Shown: positions 31,702-39,775 of the stretch, in pieces
Layout: every line of letters begins with the position of its first letter
Numbering within the stretch: position 1 is the first letter of the stretch
Assembly (NCBI RefSeq): GCF_024345975.1
Contig: NZ_JAGQCD010000004.1
Location: forward strand, 62,001-126,000
DNA length: 64,000 nucleotides
Origin: Cyanobium sp. Cruz-8D1
GTDB taxonomy: Bacteria; Cyanobacteriota; Cyanobacteriia; PCC-6307; Cyanobiaceae
Reading direction: 5' to 3'
Program-made: the position numbers and the translations under genes
Notes under the pieces: model-generated
What the model was told of the DNA's origin: nothing
Database searches by the model: none
What the model saw: the letters and a program-made list of their open reading frames with translations, nothing else

Positions 31702-31801
31702 GGCATTGGAAGATGTGCAAATCAGCACATCGCCTGGATTGAATGTGAAATTTCACCGAAATCGCTTCTCTGGTTACAACGAACGCGCGGCACGCGAACG
31801 G
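31702..31801 (+). promoter_or_regulatory. 100-nt duplicated regulatory element, copy 2 (ctaCDE promoter)
   Basis: Second copy of the element at 30578-30677. It carries the GATGTGC-N6-GCACATC palindrome (31712-31731), a perfect 12-bp palindrome GTGAAATTTCAC (31745-31756) and a rightward promoter-like pair TTTCAC (31751-31756)/TACAAC (31775-31780) with 18-base spacing. Transcription would start near 31787, about 80 bases before the ctaC start. The large palindrome would then be centred near -66, a position suited to an activator bound upstream of RNA polymerase. Orientation and distance make this the likely ctaCDE promoter. Confidence 0.7.
31712..31731. promoter_or_regulatory. CRP/FNR-like operator palindrome, copy 2
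   Basis: GATGTGC-AAATCA-GCACATC is the same perfect 7-bp inverted repeat as at 30588-30607; only one spacer base differs. Both arms are fully preserved although flanking bases have diverged, which suggests selection on the arms. Confidence 0.6.
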
Positions 31802-31865
31802 CCTTCCATAAGCTGATGGCCTCAGGGTCCTCCACCCTCCCGAAAAGCCGTCCCCCGCCGCCGCC

Positions 31866-32744
31866 GTGCCGATTCCCTCCTCCCTGGTCACCCTGCTGGT
31901 CGGCATGGCGCTCGTCCTCTCCGGTCTCTGGGTGGGCTACAACGTCAACCTCCTGCCCCTCGACGCCAGCGCCAACGCGCCTGTCTACGACTCCCTGTTC
32001 CGGGTCCTGTTCAGCATCGGCACGATCCTCTTCCTGGGCATCGTCGGCCTGGTGGTGTTCAGCCTCGTGCGGTTCCGTCGTCGGGCCGGGGACCACACCG
32101 ACGGGCAGGCGATCGAGGGAAACCTGCTGCTCGAGATCGTCTGGACGGCGATCCCCGCGATCGTGGTGCTGTTTGTCGGCATTTATAGCTACGACATCTA
32201 TGAGCGGATGGGAGGCATGAGCAGCCTCAACGACCATTCCGCCATGCACCGGATGCCGTCGATGGAAACCATGGAGGCATCCGTCACCTCCCCCGAGGGC
32301 GGCCAGGAGCCCGCCGCCAGGGTCTGGGGTGGTATCGGCACCGGGGGCGCAGAAACCAATGTCCTGCCGGTCGAGGTGACGGCCATGCAGTTCGCCTTCA
32401 TCTTCCACTACCCGGAAGGGGACATCACCAGTGGCGAGCTGCACGTGCCCAATGGCCGCCCCGTGGAGCTGCGCATGAAAGCGAATGACGTGATCCACGC
32501 CTTCTGGGTGCCCCAGTTCCGGCTCAAGCAGGACGTGATCCCCGGCCAGCCCACCGTGCTCACCTTCACCCCCACCAAGGCGGGCAGCTACCCGATCATC
32601 TGCGCCGAGCTCTGTGGTCCCTACCACGGAGGCATGCGTTCCACCGTGGTCGTGCACGAACCCGATGCCTATGACGCCTGGCTCAAGAAGAACAGCCCTG
32701 TGACGGCCACCGTCGCCAGCGCCCCGAGCAACCCCACCGCCTGA
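31866..32744 (+). CDS. ctaC: Cytochrome c oxidase subunit II
   Basis: Binds the CuA centre and receives electrons from cytochrome c6 or plastocyanin. The GTG 31866 start gives 292 residues. There are two N-terminal membrane helices (LVTLLVGMALVLSGLWVGY; ILFLGIVGLVVFSLV), the linker LLLEIVWTAIPAIVVLFVG, then a periplasmic cupredoxin domain. CuA ligands are in VIHAFWVP and CAELCGPYHGGM (two Cys, two His, Glu, Met). A Met/His-rich insert, SSLNDHSAMHRMPSMETME, near residues 118-136 is unusual and could bind metal. ctaD follows after 46 bases. Confidence 0.96.
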   Translation: MPIPSSLVTLLVGMALVLSGLWVGYNVNLLPLDASANAPVYDSLFRVLFSIGTILFLGIVGLVVFSLVRFRRRAGDHTDGQAIEGNLLLEIVWTAIPAIVVLFVGIYSYDIYERMGGMSSLNDHSAMHRMPSMETMEASVTSPEGGQEPAARVWGGIGTGGAETNVLPVEVTAMQFAFIFHYPEGDITSGELHVPNGRPVELRMKANDVIHAFWVPQFRLKQDVIPGQPTVLTFTPTKAGSYPIICAELCGPYHGGMRSTVVVHEPDAYDAWLKKNSPVTATVASAPSNPTA

Positions 32745-32790
32745 ACCTCCGTTCTCCCGGTCCCCACTCCGCCCGATCCTTCCAGCCCCG

Positions 32791-34458
32791 ATGACTGTCG
32801 CTTCCCCCAACGACTTCCAGGACAGCCTCCAGCCCCAGGGCTGGCTGCGCTATTTCAGCTTCAGCCTCGATCACAAGGTGATCGGTCTCCAGTATCTGGT
32901 GACTGGGTTCCTCTTCTATTTCATTGGCGGTGCCATGGCGGGGGTGATCCGCGCCGAGCTGGCCAGCCCGATCTCCGATTTCGTCAGCCGGGAAACTTAC
33001 AACGAAGTTCTCACGCTGCACGGCACGGTGATGATCTTTCTGTGGATCGTTCCGGTTGTGAATGGCGGCTTCGGCAACTACCTGATTCCCTTTTATGTGG
33101 GCGCCAGGGACATGGCCTTCCCCAGGCTCAACGCCGTGGCCTTCTGGATGATTCCACCGGCCGGAATCCTGCTGATCGGCAGTTACTTCATCACCGGCGC
33201 GGCTCAGTCCGGCTGGACGGCCTACCCACCGCTGAGCCTCACCACGCCAGCCCTGGGTCAGGTGGTGTGGATCGTGAGTGTGCTGCTGCTGGGGGGCAGT
33301 TCGATCTTCGGTGGCATCAATTTCATCGCCACCGTGCTCAAGCTGCGGCGTCCGGGACTGAAGCTGATGCAGCTGCCGATGTACTGCTGGGCGATGCTCG
33401 GCACCAGCATCTTGGTGGTGCTCTCCACCCCCGTACTGGCCGGCACCCTGCTGCTGCTCAGCTTCGACATCGTCGCCCACACCGGCTTCTTCAATCCGGC
33501 TCTGGGGGGAAATGTGGTGGTCTACCAGCACCTTTTCTGGTTCTATTCACACCCGGCCGTGTACATCATGGTGCTCCCAGCCTTCGGCTTGGTGAGCGAA
33601 ATCCTGCCCATCCATGCCCGCAAACCGCTGTTTGGCTACACCACCATGGTCTATTCGATCATGGCCATCGTGGTACTGGGCCTTGTGGTCTGGGCCCACC
33701 ACATGTTCACCAGTGGCACGCCTCCCTGGATGCGTCTGTTCTTCACGATCGCCACGTCGTTCATCGCCGTGCCGACGGGCATCAAGTTCTTCAACTGGCT
33801 CGCCACCCTCTGGGGCGGCAAGCTGGCCCTGAACAGCGCCATGCTCTTCTCCTGCGCCTTCATCGTCAATTTCGTGTTCGGTGGGATCACAGGGGTGGCC
33901 CTGGCCCAGGTGCCGTTCGACATTCACGTGCACGATACCTACTTCGTGGTCGGCCACTTCCACTACATCGTCTATGGCGGCACGGTGTTTGTGATCTTCG
34001 CCTCCATCTATCACTGGTATCCGAAGTTCACCGGCCGCCTGCTGAATGAAGATCTGGGTCGGTTGCATTTCCTGCTCACCTTCGTGGGCTTCAACCTCTG
34101 CTTCGCCCCCCAGCACTGGCTCGGCCTCAACGGCATGCCACGTCGCGTGGCCGAGTACGACCCCAGCTTCACCACCCTCAACCAGATCAGCAGTGTGGGG
34201 GCCCTGCTGATGGCGATCAGCAGCCTGCCTTTCCTCTACAACGTTCTGGTGAGCGCCTTCCGGGGCCAGGTGGCCGGCGACAACCCCTGGAACGCCCTCA
34301 CCCCCGAATGGCTCACCTCCTCGCCACCGCCTGTGGAGAACTGGATCGGTGAAGCACCGTTGGTCGAACACCCCTACGGTTACGGCGTTGATGAAGAAAC
34401 CCTGAGCCTGGAGGCCGCCACCGGCAAGGACCTCTGGAGTGGCGCCGGTCGCCGCTGA
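32791..34458 (+). CDS. ctaD: Cytochrome c oxidase subunit I
   Basis: Catalytic heme a/heme a3-CuB subunit, 555 residues with twelve membrane helices. Heme and copper ligands are visible: TLHGTVMIFLW (low-spin heme His), HLFWFYSHPAVYIMVLP (CuB His with the cross-linked Tyr), WAHHMFTSG (two CuB His) and VGHFHYIVYGG (heme a3 and heme a His). These mark an A-family aa3-type oxidase, matching the linked ctaA and ctaB heme A genes. It is followed by ctaE after 49 bases. Confidence 0.98.
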   Translation: MTVASPNDFQDSLQPQGWLRYFSFSLDHKVIGLQYLVTGFLFYFIGGAMAGVIRAELASPISDFVSRETYNEVLTLHGTVMIFLWIVPVVNGGFGNYLIPFYVGARDMAFPRLNAVAFWMIPPAGILLIGSYFITGAAQSGWTAYPPLSLTTPALGQVVWIVSVLLLGGSSIFGGINFIATVLKLRRPGLKLMQLPMYCWAMLGTSILVVLSTPVLAGTLLLLSFDIVAHTGFFNPALGGNVVVYQHLFWFYSHPAVYIMVLPAFGLVSEILPIHARKPLFGYTTMVYSIMAIVVLGLVVWAHHMFTSGTPPWMRLFFTIATSFIAVPTGIKFFNWLATLWGGKLALNSAMLFSCAFIVNFVFGGITGVALAQVPFDIHVHDTYFVVGHFHYIVYGGTVFVIFASIYHWYPKFTGRLLNEDLGRLHFLLTFVGFNLCFAPQHWLGLNGMPRRVAEYDPSFTTLNQISSVGALLMAISSLPFLYNVLVSAFRGQVAGDNPWNALTPEWLTSSPPPVENWIGEAPLVEHPYGYGVDEETLSLEAATGKDLWSGAGRR

Positions 34459-34507
34459 ATCGCCCCCATCGCTTTCCTCACCCCCGCCGTCCCCTGTCCG
34501 TCGTCCC

Positions 34508-35110
34508 ATGACCAGCCTCGCCACCAGCACCAGCGCCGCCGAAGCGGTCACCGCCGAGGCCCATGAAGGCCATGCGGATCTGAGGCTTTTCGGTCTGGCC
34601 ACCTTCCTGGTGGCCGACGGCATGACCTTCGCCGGCTTCTTCGCCGCCTATCTCACCTTCCGTGCGGTCAATCCGCTGCCGGCCGGGTCCACCTACGAGC
34701 TGGAACTGCTGCTGCCATCGATCAACACGCTGCTGCTGCTGGTCAGCAGCTACACCTTCCACCGCTCGGGCCGCCATCTGCTGCTGGGTCAGATGGGCCC
34801 CTGCCGCGCCTGGCTGCTGCTCACCGCAGGCCTCGGAGCCGCCTTCCTGGCCGGGCAGATGGTCGAGTATTTCACCCTGCCCTTCGGCCTCACCGACAAC
34901 CTCTTCGCCAGCACCTTCTATGCCCTGACGGGCTTTCACGGACTGCATGTCACCCTCGGGGTGATCTGCATTCTCCTGGTCTGGTTCCAGACCCGCAACG
35001 GGGGTCGCGTCACCAGTGCCGCCCCCTTCGGCCTGGAGGCCGCTGAGCTCTACTGGCATTTCGTCGACGGCATCTGGGTGGTCCTTTACGGGATTCTTTA
35101 CCTGCTCTGA
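34508..35110 (+). CDS. ctaE: Cytochrome c oxidase subunit III
   Basis: 200-residue, five-helix form of subunit III starting at ATG 34508. Conserved features are LRLFGLATFLVADGMTFAGFF, Q-MVEYFTLPFG, ASTFYALTGFHGLHVTLGV and the C-terminal AELYWHFVDGIWVVLYGILYLL. The length matches bacterial short subunit III. It ends the ctaCDE unit. The following 70 bases before cyAbrB contain no clear terminator, so read-through is possible. Confidence 0.96.
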   Translation: MTSLATSTSAAEAVTAEAHEGHADLRLFGLATFLVADGMTFAGFFAAYLTFRAVNPLPAGSTYELELLLPSINTLLLLVSSYTFHRSGRHLLLGQMGPCRAWLLLTAGLGAAFLAGQMVEYFTLPFGLTDNLFASTFYALTGFHGLHVTLGVICILLVWFQTRNGGRVTSAAPFGLEAAELYWHFVDGIWVVLYGILYLL

Positions 35111-35180
35111 TTCCCTGACTGTTGCCTGTTCAGCACAACGATCGGCACAATCAACTCAGAAGTCTCCGTCTGACCGGCTG

Positions 35181-35612
35181 ATGGGTGCCCAGAAAGGATC
35201 AGCCAATGAGGACAACTCAGGCACAGGCCTGATGCTGGAGGGCCAGGCGTTGCTCGATCGGGCCCGCTCACTCAGCAACCGGCCGGAGGACCAGATCGCC
35301 CGGGCCTGCGGCTATGTGGGGCCAAGCGGCAGGGTGCTCAAGAAGAATTTCTACCGGGCCCTGGTGGCCGCCAAGGGCTACACCCTGCCGTCGAGTGGGG
35401 CCGCCAGCGGCGCTGCCAGTGGGGTCGGGAAGGGACGTCAGGCTGAATTCCGCACCCGGGTGCACGGCAACGGCAACCTGCTGATCGGCCAGGCCTACAC
35501 CCGGCGCATGGGGCTGGAACCGGGTCAGGAGTTCAGAATCGAGATCCACAAGGAAACCGGTTCGATCTGGCTGTTGCCCTTGGATGGGGCCGTCGGGGAC
35601 ACCCTCTCCTGA
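35181..35612 (+). CDS. AbrB-family transition-state regulator (cyAbrB type)
   Basis: Cyanobacterial DNA-binding regulator of carbon and nitrogen metabolism. The 143-residue product has an N-terminal part specific to cyAbrB (LLDRARSLSNRPEDQIARACGY, VLKKNFYRALVAAKGY) and a C-terminal AbrB-like swapped-hairpin region (FRTRVHGNGNLLIGQAYTRRMGL, EPGQEFRIEIHKETGSIWLL). ATG 35181 is chosen, and ATG 35232 is an alternative. It lies directly after ctaE on the same strand. Targets are unknown. Confidence 0.85.
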   Translation: MGAQKGSANEDNSGTGLMLEGQALLDRARSLSNRPEDQIARACGYVGPSGRVLKKNFYRALVAAKGYTLPSSGAASGAASGVGKGRQAEFRTRVHGNGNLLIGQAYTRRMGLEPGQEFRIEIHKETGSIWLLPLDGAVGDTLS

Positions 35613-35630
35613 GCCGGGTCCCGCGGGTCG

Positions 35631-36221
35631 TCAATCGGCTTCGGGGTGGAAGCTGGCGCTGAAACGCAGCAGGTCGATACCGCTGAACAGGAAGCTGATC
35701 CCCACCAGGGTGCCCACCACCCAGAGCAGGCTCCAGAACTTCAGCGTCAGGATCAGCAGGCCCAGGGCGAGCGTCACCAGACCGTTGACCAGCCCCCAGC
35801 GCCAGCCGGTGATGTGACGGTGCGAGGTGGCGACCAGGGCCTCCACCAACCCCTCCACCACAAACACCACGCCGATGGCCAGGGCCAGGCCGGCCATCGG
35901 GATCGCCGCCGCCGCCGGACCGGAGGCCATCTGCTGGATCATCCACACCCCCAGGACCAGGAACAGGGTGGAGGTCACCAGGCGCCAGAAGGTGATGGCC
36001 CTGCTCAGCCCTGGGGAGCGCAGCAGGGAGCTGATCCACCCCACCAGGCCCCCGACCAGGAAGGCGATCGCCACCACGGCCGTGACCCACTTGGAGGCCA
36101 GCACGGGAAACACGAGGGCCAGCACCCCCAGCACGAGCAGCATCACCCCCTCGGCCAGGGTGAAGGCGCGCAGGGCTGCCCCCATGGCCTGGCGGGAGGA
36201 GGGGGCTTCGGGGGTGAGCAT
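35631..36221 (-). CDS. HdeD/DUF308-family membrane protein
   Basis: 196 residues with six hydrophobic segments in three pairs, such as LAEGVMLLVLGVLALVFPVLAS and FWRLVTSTLFLVLGVWMIQQM. The family is related to E. coli HdeD, linked there to acid stress; its molecular function is unknown. ATG 36221 is preferred to ATG 36290, because the first membrane-proximal conserved segment begins shortly after it. It lies downstream of ribE on the same strand with an 82-base gap. Confidence 0.82.
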   Translation of the reverse strand: MLTPEAPSSRQAMGAALRAFTLAEGVMLLVLGVLALVFPVLASKWVTAVVAIAFLVGGLVGWISSLLRSPGLSRAITFWRLVTSTLFLVLGVWMIQQMASGPAAAAIPMAGLALAIGVVFVVEGLVEALVATSHRHITGWRWGLVNGLVTLALGLLILTLKFWSLLWVVGTLVGISFLFSGIDLLRFSASFHPEAD

Positions 36222-36303
36222 CTGTGCCGTTGTCGCTGTCGTCAGCGTGACAAGGGAGCCCACCGCTGGCCACGGGCGTTGATGACTCAAAGCATCCGCC
36301 GGG

Positions 36304-36945
36304 CTACCCCCAGCCGTGTTCGGCCAACCAGGCGGAGGAGAGGGTGGCCTCCGGCGGCGCCATCCCGGTCGTCCGCAGCAGCCGCTCGGTGTACTTGGCC
36401 AGCAGATCGGCCTCCAGGTTGACCGTCTCTCCCACCCGGCGTCCCGCCAGGGTGGTGCCGTTCCAGGTGGTGGGAATCACGGCGATCCAGAAGCGGCTGC
36501 CGTCGGCCTCGCAGCCGGCCACCGTGAGGCTGATGCCATCCAGGGCCACGCTCGCCTTCTCGCACACATAACGGCCGTAGGCGGGATCCTGCCAGGCCAC
36601 CTCAAGCCGCCAGGCGTCCGGCTGCCGCTGGATGGCGGTGATCTCGCCGAGGCCATCGACGTGACCGCTGACCAGGTGGCCGCCGAGACGGTCGACCAGA
36701 CGCAGGGCCGGCTCCAGGTTCACCCAGCCGCCGCCGGCGGCCCGTTCGGCCAGGGTGCTGCGGCCCAGGGTCTCCTGGCTGACATCGGCCCGGAAGCCAT
36801 CGGCGAACAGCTCGGCCACCGTGAGGCAGACCCCATCGACGGCAACGCTGTCCCCCAGGGCCAGGGGTCCGAGGTCCGTGCGCACCCGCACACCGGCCGG
36901 ACTCCGCTCCAGCCTGCCGATGGCCTGCACCAGTCCGGTGAACAT
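36304..36945 (-). CDS. ribE: Riboflavin synthase (alpha chain)
   Basis: Dismutates two 6,7-dimethyl-8-ribityllumazine molecules to riboflavin. The 213 residues show the duplicated lumazine-binding fold: the N-terminal MFTGLVQAIGRL, GDSVAVDGVCLTVAELFADGFRADVSQETLGRSTL split over the first half, HLVSGHVDGLGEI, and the repeat in the second half KASVALDGISLTVAG with IPTTWNGTTL. No FMN riboswitch is evident in the 69-base gap to the divergent BFN-family gene. Confidence 0.96.
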   Translation of the reverse strand: MFTGLVQAIGRLERSPAGVRVRTDLGPLALGDSVAVDGVCLTVAELFADGFRADVSQETLGRSTLAERAAGGGWVNLEPALRLVDRLGGHLVSGHVDGLGEITAIQRQPDAWRLEVAWQDPAYGRYVCEKASVALDGISLTVAGCEADGSRFWIAVIPTTWNGTTLAGRRVGETVNLEADLLAKYTERLLRTTGMAPPEATLSSAWLAEHGWG

Positions 36946-37014
36946 CCCCTGAGGCGGCGGCACTGGCCATAATCGTTTCACGGGAACCATCACGTGCGAG
37001 GAGCGGGCCCGACC

Positions 37015-37566
37015 ATGGTTGAAATGCGTGTCGCCGGGATCGCCCTGGATGCGGCCAGCCGAAATCCGATCGTCCTGCTGCGCGATCCTGCCGGCCGCAG
37101 GCAGGTGCCGATCTGGATCGACCAGGCCCAGGCGCAAAACATCCTTTCGGGCCTGAACAGGGAACGGCCGCCCCGGCCCTTGAGCCACGACCTGATGGCC
37201 AACCTGCTGGAGGCCGGCGGCCTGCAGCTGGAGCGGGTGATCATTCACGCGATCGAGGACAACACCTTCAGGGCCGTGCTCAAGCTCCAGGACGGCACCG
37301 ACCAGCCCATCGAGCTGGACGCCCGGCCCAGCGATGCCATTGCCCTGGCCCTGCGCACCGACAGCGGCATCTGGATGCTGGAGGAGGTGGTGGCCGATGC
37401 CTCGATTCCGGTGGATGCGGAGGCCGATGCCGAAGACCAGGAGGATTTCCGCCGCTTCCTCGACCGCACCAGCCCGGCCGACCTGATCCGCCACATCGGC
37501 CGAACGGTGGCCGAGCCCGATCTCGGCCCGGAGGAAGCCCCCGAGGGTGGCGGCCCTGGCGCCTGA
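37015..37566 (+). CDS. Bifunctional nuclease family (DUF151) protein
   Basis: 183 residues from ATG 37015; GTG 36994 is an alternative. It has the DUF151 pattern VEMRVAGIALDAASRNPIVLLRD, IWIDQAQAQNI, then RVIIHAIEDNTFRAVLKLQDG and DARPSDAIALALR. The family includes plant BFN nucleases, but enzymatic activity in cyanobacteria is not established. An acidic C-terminal tail (DAEADAEDQEDF onward) is present. CATAAT at 36968-36973 is a possible -10. The gene overlaps the start of the aldo/keto reductase by 20 bases. Confidence 0.88.
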   Translation: MVEMRVAGIALDAASRNPIVLLRDPAGRRQVPIWIDQAQAQNILSGLNRERPPRPLSHDLMANLLEAGGLQLERVIIHAIEDNTFRAVLKLQDGTDQPIELDARPSDAIALALRTDSGIWMLEEVVADASIPVDAEADAEDQEDFRRFLDRTSPADLIRHIGRTVAEPDLGPEEAPEGGGPGA

Positions 37567-38737
37567 TCCCCAAGACCCATGGCCGCCGCTGCCGGCAGGA
37601 CGGCGATCCTTCGGGACGGGGAGGCCGGTGTCGGCGTTCACCCTCGGCACGATGCGGGCCCTGGACTCCCCGGAGGCCATGGACGCCGTGCTGGTGGCGG
37701 CCCTGGCGGCCGGGATCAACCACATCGAGACGGCCCCCGCCTACGGCCCCGCCGAGGCCTTCCTCGGTCGGGCCCTGCAGCGTCTGGCGGCGCGCGATCC
37801 GGCCGGTCGCTCCGCCCTGGTGCTCACCAGCAAGCTGCTGCCCGGCCTGGAGCTGGAGGACGGCCGCCGCCAGCTGCGGGCCTGCCTGAAACGCCTCGGG
37901 ATCGAACGACTCGACAATCTGGCGGTGCATGGCCTCAACCGGCCGGACCATCTGGCCTGGGCCGTTTCGGGGCCAGGGGCCGAGCTGCTGGCCTGGGCCA
38001 TGGGGGAGGGGCTGGTGGGCCAGGTGGGCTTCAGCAGCCACGGGGACGCGGCCCTGATCGCGGCGGCCCTGGACAGCCACCGCTTCAGCTTCTGCAGCCT
38101 GCACGTGCATCTGTTCGACCAGGAGCGGCTGCCCCTGGCCCGCCAGGCCCTGGCGGCGGGACTCGGCGTGATGGCCATCTCCCCAGCTGACAAGGGCGGC
38201 CGTCTGTATGATCCCTCCGCGGAGCTGACGGCCGACTGCGCCCCCTTCGCGCCGCTGGAGCTCGCCTACCGCTTCCTGCTGGCCGAAGGGATCAGCACCC
38301 TCACCCTGGGGGCTGCCCGGCCCCAGGACCTGGCCTGGGCCATTCTCCTGGGCGCCGCCGCCGCTGTCCCCAGCGCCGGCGAGCGGCAGGACCTCGCGGC
38401 GGCGCTGGCCCGCCTGGAGGCGGCCGGGAGTGAACGCCTCGGGGCCGACCGCTGCGGCCAGTGCCGCCAGTGCCTGCCCTGCCCCAACGCCGTGCCGATC
38501 CCCGCCCTGCTGCGGCTGCGCAACCTGGCGGTGGGCCATGGCATGGAACCGTTCGCCAGCGAGCGCTACAACCTGATCGGCCGGGCCGGCCACTGGTGGG
38601 AGCAGGTGGATGCCTCCGCCTGTGGCCGTTGCGGCGCCTGCCTGCCCCGCTGTCCGCTCCGGCTGCCGATCCCCGATCTGCTGGCCGACACCCACCGGCG
38701 GCTGGCCGCTGCGCCACGCCGCCGCCTGTGGGGCTGA
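37547..38737 (+). CDS. Aldo/keto reductase with C-terminal 4Fe-4S ferredoxin-like domain
   Basis: 396 residues. The N-terminal TIM barrel has HIETAPAYGPAEAFLGRAL, LVLTSKLLPG, IERLDNLAVHGL and VGFSSHG, resembling the family of oxidoreductases with predicted iron-sulfur clusters. The C-terminus has CGQCRQCLPCP and CGRCGACLPRCP near residues 305 and 363, together enough Cys for two 4Fe-4S clusters. The substrate is unknown. The GTG start at 37547 overlaps the BFN-family gene; later starts would remove conserved barrel residues. Confidence 0.85.
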   Translation: MAALAPDPQDPWPPLPAGRRSFGTGRPVSAFTLGTMRALDSPEAMDAVLVAALAAGINHIETAPAYGPAEAFLGRALQRLAARDPAGRSALVLTSKLLPGLELEDGRRQLRACLKRLGIERLDNLAVHGLNRPDHLAWAVSGPGAELLAWAMGEGLVGQVGFSSHGDAALIAAALDSHRFSFCSLHVHLFDQERLPLARQALAAGLGVMAISPADKGGRLYDPSAELTADCAPFAPLELAYRFLLAEGISTLTLGAARPQDLAWAILLGAAAAVPSAGERQDLAAALARLEAAGSERLGADRCGQCRQCLPCPNAVPIPALLRLRNLAVGHGMEPFASERYNLIGRAGHWWEQVDASACGRCGACLPRCPLRLPIPDLLADTHRRLAAAPRRRLWG

Positions 38738-38752
38738 GTTCTGTTGCCCTCT

Positions 38753-39775
38753 TCAAGCGCCAGGGGCAGGGGCGGCGCCATCCCAGAGCTGCTGCAGCCT
38801 GCGGCGCTCGGCGGCCGCCAGCGGCGGCAGGCTGAAGCAGCGCTCCAGCACCGACTGGGGGGGCAGCAGCAGGGCGGCGATGGCCGCCGGGAACTCCGCC
38901 AGGGCTCGCTGCAGCTGGTCCCTCGGCAGGGGCGGCACCCAGCCCCCCGTCAGCAGGGCCGGCAACAGGGGTGGCTCCAGGGCCTCCCCCAGCCACTCCA
39001 GGGGCGGCTCGGGATGGGGACCGGCCGGCCGCAGCAACAGGTTCCAGCTCAGGGGGGCGCCGCCCTCGGGCAGCAACACCTGCAGCCGGGGATCGCGGCG
39101 CAGCAGGCCCACCACCCGCTGGCGGGGCAACACGGCGGCCTCGGCCTCGCCGGTGAGCAGCAGGCTCAGGCCATCCCGCTCGTCGTAGGCCAGGGCTGAG
39201 CGCCGCAGACGCCGCAGCCGTTCCGGGTCCTCCCCCACCAACGCGATCGTCACCCGGGGAGACGAGGGCAGCACCAGCCGGCCGGCCAGGCTGGGATCGA
39301 GCAGCAGATCCCAGCCCTCGGCCCGGCGCCGGGCCAGGTCGGGCCGGCTGCGCAGCACCAGCACCCAGGGGCCGTAGGACCAGGGGAAGGCCAGGGGGCC
39401 GGCGCCGGGCGGGCCATGGAGGCGGGCCAGCGGGGCCGCCATCGGCGCGAACCGCTCGATCAGCGCCGGGGTGCCGATGGGCTGGAGGTCGCCGGTCCTG
39501 AGCTCGGCGGCCCAGCCATCGCTGAGCTGCACCAGGCCCGTCAGGGGAGCGGCCGCCCGGGCCAGCACCTGGGCGGGATCCTCCAGAAGCTCGCTGCGCC
39601 AGGGCTTGGGCAGGCGGCGGACCCAGGCGGCGGGCAGATCGCCCCGGCTGCCCAGCAGCAGCAGCTCCTGACGCTCACAGCCGGCCAGCAGGGTGAGGGC
39701 GGAGGCGGCACCGAGGCGCAGCAGGGTACGGCGGCTGAGGCCCGGGGACGGTGGTGGGGGGAAGGGGGCACCCAT
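38753..39775 (-). CDS. Tat-exported lipoprotein, PotD-like solute-binding protein
   Basis: 340 residues with an N-terminal SRRTLLRLGAASALTLLAGC, combining a twin-arginine motif with a lipobox Cys at about residue 33. The mature part has a periplasmic-binding-protein layout (LLLLGSRGDLPAAWVRRL at the start, FPWSYGPWVLVLRS, WDLLLDPSLAGRLVLP in the hinge) resembling spermidine/putrescine-binding proteins. No permease or ATPase is adjacent, so it is an orphan. It starts one base after the cobT stop and ends the topA-lipoprotein-DUF2232-cobT-SBP run. Confidence 0.78.
   Translation of the reverse strand: MGAPFPPPPSPGLSRRTLLRLGAASALTLLAGCERQELLLLGSRGDLPAAWVRRLPKPWRSELLEDPAQVLARAAAPLTGLVQLSDGWAAELRTGDLQPIGTPALIERFAPMAAPLARLHGPPGAGPLAFPWSYGPWVLVLRSRPDLARRRAEGWDLLLDPSLAGRLVLPSSPRVTIALVGEDPERLRRLRRSALAYDERDGLSLLLTGEAEAAVLPRQRVVGLLRRDPRLQVLLPEGGAPLSWNLLLRPAGPHPEPPLEWLGEALEPPLLPALLTGGWVPPLPRDQLQRALAEFPAAIAALLLPPQSVLERCFSLPPLAAAERRRLQQLWDGAAPAPGA

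Noticed and set aside
31745-31756. Standard CRP site at GTGAAATTTCAC
   Set aside because: The half-sites are separated by four bases rather than six (TGTGA-N4-TCAC), so it does not fit the CRP spacing. It is kept only as a palindrome.
31770-31785. HLR1 (RpaB) site at TTACAA in the ctaC promoter
   Set aside because: Only one TTACA-like half is present; the second direct repeat needed for HLR1 is absent.
36946-37014. FMN riboswitch upstream of ribE
   Set aside because: The 69-base gap is too short and lacks the conserved RFN sequence blocks.
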